Shown here: positions 60,502-64,000 of the stretch, in pieces
How the letters are laid out: each line of letters starts with the position of its first letter
Numbering within the stretch: the stretch's first letter is position 1
Assembly: GCF_001641085.1 (NCBI RefSeq)
Contig: NZ_LXIE01000005.1
Span: 17,849-81,848, forward strand
Direction: 5' to 3'
Origin: Aequorivita soesokkakensis
Lineage (GTDB): Bacteria; Bacteroidota; Bacteroidia; Flavobacteriales; Flavobacteriaceae
DNA: 64,000 nucleotides
The notes under the pieces: generated by a model
What the model was told of the DNA's origin: nothing
Seen by the model: only the letters and a program-made list of their open reading frames with translations
Database searches by the model: none
Position numbers and translations under genes: made by a program

Positions 60502-61608
60502 TTAAGCATTCCGCACGTCCATGGCGTCGCGCAGGGCATTGCCTATTAACATAAAAGCTGTAACCAAACTCATAATTGCAAGTCCGGGAATGAGGGCAAG
60601 ATAAGGTTTTCCTAAAATGATATAAGCATAATGATCTTTAATAATCCCGCCCCAACTTGGCATTGGTGGCTGTGCGCCAATTCCTAAAAAAGAGAGCCCA
60701 CTTTCAATAAGTATCGCGCCCGCAAAATTTGCCGCGGAAATTATGATAACAGGCGCCATGCTATTTGGCAAAATATGTTTTACTATTATTCTGAAATCAT
60801 TAAAGCCCAAAGCTTGCGCCGCGGTTACGTATTGCATCTGTTTTACGCCCATAACCTGCCCGCGCACCACACGGGCAACTTCAACCCACATTGTTAAACC
60901 AACAGCGATAAAAACTTGCCAGAAACCTTTTCCCAAGGCTAATGTAATTGCTATCACCAAAAGCAAAGTTGGAATAGACCAAGTAACATTTATGAGCCAC
61001 ATAATTGCAGCATCCACTTTTCCACCAAAATATCCTGCAATGGCTCCCATTGTAACTCCAATTACCAAAGAAATAAAAACTGCGACGAACCCAATTGCTA
61101 GTGAAATACGAATACCGATCAACATTCGGCTCAACAGATCACGACCGTATTTATCTGTCCCGAGCAGGAATTTTTTTTCTGAAATGTATTTTTCTGGAAT
61201 TTCTTTTACGGAAGTAGCTTTTGGAAAAAGCGAAAGCGCGTATTCTTTTTGCAATCCGTCCGTTCCATCAGCTGTGTATTCCGTGATTTCGATAGCGTTT
61301 TCATTAAATGAAAATTTCGAAACAGGAATTTCAGTATCTGCATTCTTTTTTCCAAAGAAGAAAACCGACAAAGGATTTTGCGTTTCAACAACTGCAGGGA
61401 TCGTAAGCATTTTTACAGAAAACCCTGGGTTTTTGGAATGTATTGAAATATGCATTTGGTTTGCGTTCTGCGAATTGTCTGGAGCTAAAGCATAAGCAAA
61501 AACAGCAACCAAAACACAAAGCGCTAAAAAACCCAAACTAAAAAAGCCCCAAAAGTTTTTTTTGAACTTTTGGAGCGCAATTCTAGTTAATGAAGTGGAA
61601 TTTTTCAC
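60502..61608 (-). CDS. OppC/DppC-like ABC transporter permease with an enlarged periplasmic loop
   Basis: 368 residues, GTG start at 61608 (KNSTSLTRIALQKFKKNFWG follows). First helix ~20-38, then a periplasmic segment of about 100 residues before the usual LLGTDKYGRDLLSRMLIGIRISL motif near 150, roughly twice the normal length. The remaining five helices contain the permease EAA-type loop (QYVTAAQALGFNDFRIIVKHILPNSMAPVIIISAANFAGAILIESGLSFLG) that docks the ATPase. Such permeases import di- or oligopeptides. No partner permease, ATPase or binding protein is adjacent in the window. Confidence 0.88.
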   Translation of the reverse strand: MKNSTSLTRIALQKFKKNFWGFFSLGFLALCVLVAVFAYALAPDNSQNANQMHISIHSKNPGFSVKMLTIPAVVETQNPLSVFFFGKKNADTEIPVSKFSFNENAIEITEYTADGTDGLQKEYALSLFPKATSVKEIPEKYISEKKFLLGTDKYGRDLLSRMLIGIRISLAIGFVAVFISLVIGVTMGAIAGYFGGKVDAAIMWLINVTWSIPTLLLVIAITLALGKGFWQVFIAVGLTMWVEVARVVRGQVMGVKQMQYVTAAQALGFNDFRIIVKHILPNSMAPVIIISAANFAGAILIESGLSFLGIGAQPPMPSWGGIIKDHYAYIILGKPYLALIPGLAIMSLVTAFMLIGNALRDAMDVRNA

Positions 61609-61612
61609 ACTT

Positions 61613-61620
61613 CAAATTTA
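61613..61620 (-). promoter_or_regulatory. Putative -7 element of the OppC-like gene
   Basis: TAAATTTG on the minus strand, 4 bases before the GTG at 61608; transcription would start at or inside the start codon region, so the match may be fortuitous or the mRNA leaderless with a later start. Confidence 0.25.
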
Positions 61621-61670
61621 GTAAAAATTAACTTGCTTCCTTTAGAAACGAGCATTGGGTTTACCTAAAA

Positions 61671-63878
61671 TTAGTTTTTAATATCCGCTACTTTTCCAGC
61701 TTTGATATTGTTAAGCTTTAAATCTTCCAGCACGTGAACTGCTTCTTCCACATACATATCCTTGCTTAAATTTTTGTGCCATCTTTTACGTTTTTCAGAC
61801 AAGGTAGTATCTTGCTTCATTAAAGCGGTTTCATAAGGTAATGACTCAAAAGTTAGATGGTTGTCATATTCGTCAATTGCATCAAAACGCTTTGTTTCTT
61901 GTTTGCGCTGCTCGATTTCTGCACTGTAGGCGTCAAAATTAAGGTTGACCTCTTTTTCATCTCTTCTTGCTTTTATCCACTTGGCATCTTCATCAATCAA
62001 TTTCAATTGCTCATTTTGCGCCATACGCGCTTTGCTTTTTTGAATTGTTTCGTCATAATCAATATATCCGTCCCAAACATCATATTTAGCAGCGTCAATT
62101 TTATCATACGGCAATGGATTGTCGTAATCCCTTTCACCAATTTCAATATAGCTGTAGCGGTCCGGCATCACAACATCGCTCTTCACGCCTTCAAGTTGTG
62201 TTGAGCCACCGTTTACACGATAAAACTTTTGGGAAGTCATCTTCAATGCACCCATATCGCCAAGATCGTTTTTACGAAGCCATTGGTTAAGGTCAATCAC
62301 ATTTTGAACGGTTCCTTTTCCATAGGTTTGTTTACTACCAATAATAATGGCACGTTTATAATCCTGCATTGCTGCTGCCAAAATCTCAGATGCCGAAGCG
62401 GAAAGCTCATTCACTAAAATAACCAATGGGCCATCCCAAACTACTTCGCTGTCTTTATCCTCAAGTACTTCTGTATTACCATTTGAAGCCACTTGCACAA
62501 CTGGTCCCTTTTTAATAAAAAGTCCGGCAATATCTACAGCGGTGCGCAAAGACCCTCCTCCATTGTCGCGAAGATCCAAAACAAGACCTTCCATTCCCTG
62601 TTCTTTTAAACGGAGAATTTCTTTTTTAACATCGGTTGCCGCATTTCTTTCCTTGTAGTTTTCCATATCAAAATAAAACTGCGGTAGATTTATCAATCCG
62701 AATTTGCGGTCGTCTTTTTCAATAAAGGATGATTTGGCATAAGTTTCTTCTAATTCCACCACATCGCGGGTAATCACTTTATCGGAAATGGTTCCGTCAA
62801 CATTTTTAATTGTCAATGTAACTTTGGTTCCTTTTGGTCCTTTTATCAATTTCACCGCATCGTCAATACGCATACCCACAATACTTACGGCATCTTTTTC
62901 GTCTTCCTGTTTCACTTTCATAATAACATCGCCCACTTCCACTTTTTCACTTCGCCATGCTGGCCCGCCGCTTATTATTTCAATTATAGTGATGTAATCA
63001 TTTTTCTTTTGAAGCCTTGCACCAATTCCTTCCAATTTTCCAGACATGCGAAGATCGAATCTTTCTTTGTCCGGTGGAGCGAAATAGTTTGTGTGCGGAT
63101 CAAATTCTTCAACTATGGTATTTAAATAGATTGCGAAATAATCTTTTCGCTGTAAATCCTTGGTGAAATCGAAATATTCGTCAAGAGAGCTTTTGGCAGT
63201 TTCGCGAGCTTTCTTTTCAAGTTCGGCTAAAGATTTTGGCTCAAAAGGTTCGTCATTGGAAGATGTTGTAGGTTTTTCAGCTTCGGAAAAATCTGTACTA
63301 TCCTCATCATCATTTTTAGCAGAAGAAGTAATTCCTTTTTCCCTATTTTTTTGATCTTCCACCAAATCATAATAACCTGAAAGCGTAGTGAATTTTAATT
63401 GCTGTTTCCAGCGCGCCTTCAATTCTTTTTGGGAAGTTGCGTAAGTAAGATTGTCGTAATCTACGTTAATGGTTTCCTGTTTTGTAAAATCGAACGGTTC
63501 ACTTAAGACTTCGGGGTATATTTTTTTCACATCCTCCATGCGTTCGTTGAAACGATCGTAAACCAAATCGAAAAAGGAAAGATCCTTGTTCTTTATTTGG
63601 TCGTCAATTTCTGTTTTGTATTTGCTGAACTCAGCAATATCTGAAGCCAAGAAATATCTTTTTAAAGGGTCTAAGCCTTTAATGAAATCTTCATAAACTT
63701 CAGCAGAAAATTCATCGTTAATATCCTTCGGGTCGTAATGTCCTTTTTGGAGAACATAGGAAATAAGGTCTAAAAGTAACTTGTCTTTATCTGGGTCGTT
63801 AAATTCCTTGGTAGTAAAACTGCAAGAAGCTACAGCTACAAAAACTGCAAGGAACAAAACTTTAAAATTCTTCTTCAT
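61671..63878 (-). CDS. Tail-specific (C-terminal-processing) protease Prc/Tsp-like lipoprotein
   Basis: From ATG 63878 (MKKNFKVLFLAVFVAVASC) 735 residues; lipobox VAVASC, then SFTTKEFND (not acidic, so probably periplasm-facing). Long N-terminal helical domain (LISYVLQKGHYDPKDINDEFSAEVYEDFIKGLDPLKRYFLASDIAEF). PDZ domain ~300-380 (SGKLEGIGARLQKKNDYITIIEIISGGPAWRSEKVEVGDVIMKV). S41 protease domain with the catalytic Ser in VNELSASASEILAAAMQDYKR near 490 and Lys in SKQTYGKGTVQNVID near 515. A C-terminal helical domain follows. It trims C-termini of periplasmic proteins. Starts at 63887 or 63947 are possible but the lipoprotein signal favours 63878. Confidence 0.93.
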   Translation of the reverse strand: MKKNFKVLFLAVFVAVASCSFTTKEFNDPDKDKLLLDLISYVLQKGHYDPKDINDEFSAEVYEDFIKGLDPLKRYFLASDIAEFSKYKTEIDDQIKNKDLSFFDLVYDRFNERMEDVKKIYPEVLSEPFDFTKQETINVDYDNLTYATSQKELKARWKQQLKFTTLSGYYDLVEDQKNREKGITSSAKNDDEDSTDFSEAEKPTTSSNDEPFEPKSLAELEKKARETAKSSLDEYFDFTKDLQRKDYFAIYLNTIVEEFDPHTNYFAPPDKERFDLRMSGKLEGIGARLQKKNDYITIIEIISGGPAWRSEKVEVGDVIMKVKQEDEKDAVSIVGMRIDDAVKLIKGPKGTKVTLTIKNVDGTISDKVITRDVVELEETYAKSSFIEKDDRKFGLINLPQFYFDMENYKERNAATDVKKEILRLKEQGMEGLVLDLRDNGGGSLRTAVDIAGLFIKKGPVVQVASNGNTEVLEDKDSEVVWDGPLVILVNELSASASEILAAAMQDYKRAIIIGSKQTYGKGTVQNVIDLNQWLRKNDLGDMGALKMTSQKFYRVNGGSTQLEGVKSDVVMPDRYSYIEIGERDYDNPLPYDKIDAAKYDVWDGYIDYDETIQKSKARMAQNEQLKLIDEDAKWIKARRDEKEVNLNFDAYSAEIEQRKQETKRFDAIDEYDNHLTFESLPYETALMKQDTTLSEKRKRWHKNLSKDMYVEEAVHVLEDLKLNNIKAGKVADIKN

Positions 63879-63982
63879 TATCCGCATAATTGATATTTTA
63901 TTATATGAGTGCTCTAAATTATATAAAAAACTGTGCCATGAAAGCAAAGCGGTACTAATTTTTTGTTAAACAGTTTTCTTTT

Positions 63983-64000
63983 AATTCAGAATTCTGAATT
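63983..64000. other. 18-bp perfect palindrome at the window edge
   Basis: AATTCAGAATTCTGAATT equals its own reverse complement and has no loop. It may continue past the window. It lies upstream of the protease gene and could be a dimeric regulator site. Confidence 0.4.

Overview
The window is chromosomal DNA of a member of the Flavobacteriaceae (phylum Bacteroidota). Evidence: an AT-rich genome with few Shine-Dalgarno sites; promoter-like TAnnTTTG elements just upstream of many starts; secreted proteins with type IX secretion (T9SS) C-terminal sorting domains; PorT; a SusC/SusD pair; a short primary sigma factor without region 1.1; XrtF with its partner; and a YpdA-type bacillithiol enzyme. 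Genus is not certain (an Aequorivita-like organism would fit). No rRNA, tRNA, CRISPR array, transposase or phage gene was seen.

Layout. 0-10 kb: a partial secreted protein, an Omp28-like T9SS cargo, a NUDIX hydrolase, rsmG, a fatty acid desaturase, an aminotransferase, a 970-residue T9SS cargo and purT. 10-20 kb: trkH/trkA potassium uptake, menG, porT, a SpoU-type rRNA methyltransferase, a TamL-like outer-membrane assembly lipoprotein, fructose-bisphosphate aldolase and accD. 20-24 kb: a lipoprotein, rpsO and pnp with a structured leader. 24.8-30.5 kb: a seven-gene same-strand accessory operon with three paralogous DUF1566-type proteins, another lipoprotein, a secreted seven-repeat propeller-like T9SS protein, an ECF sigma factor and a single-pass putative anti-sigma factor. 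30.6-34 kb: rpoD, rpe, a YpdA-like reductase and an MtfA-like peptidase. 34-39 kb: a SusD/SusC pair. 40-49.3 kb: a copper-handling cluster on the minus strand. 49.3-50.3 kb: XrtF and its partner. 50.4-64 kb: a GAF/fRMsr-like protein, a MacB-like permease, purH, the rod-shape operon mreB-mreC-mreD-mrdA-rodA, a secreted nuclease, an OppC-like permease and a tail-specific protease.

How genes work together. The copper cluster combines a DUF3347 lipoprotein, a HYC_CC_PP protein, a multicopper oxidase that carries its own C-terminal beta-barrel, a DUF305 membrane protein, a CPx-type Cu ATPase, a TonB-dependent receptor and a periplasmic HMA protein. Together they suggest copper movement across both membranes plus periplasmic Cu(I) oxidation. 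The mre operon builds the elongasome. PorT, the three T9SS cargo proteins and the TamL-like protein concern surface biogenesis.

Most interesting points. (1) The ECF-linked surface-protein operon has an AACCTTTT-N14-TATAA element ahead of its first gene, and the same element with identical spacing lies ahead of rpoD. (2) The multicopper oxidase is fused to a CopB-like barrel. (3) A 34-residue Lys/Pro/Gln-rich gene has its own terminator. (4) The pnp leader holds nested hairpins and a four-codon ORF that overlaps the pnp start. (5) AccD has lost all four zinc-ribbon cysteines.
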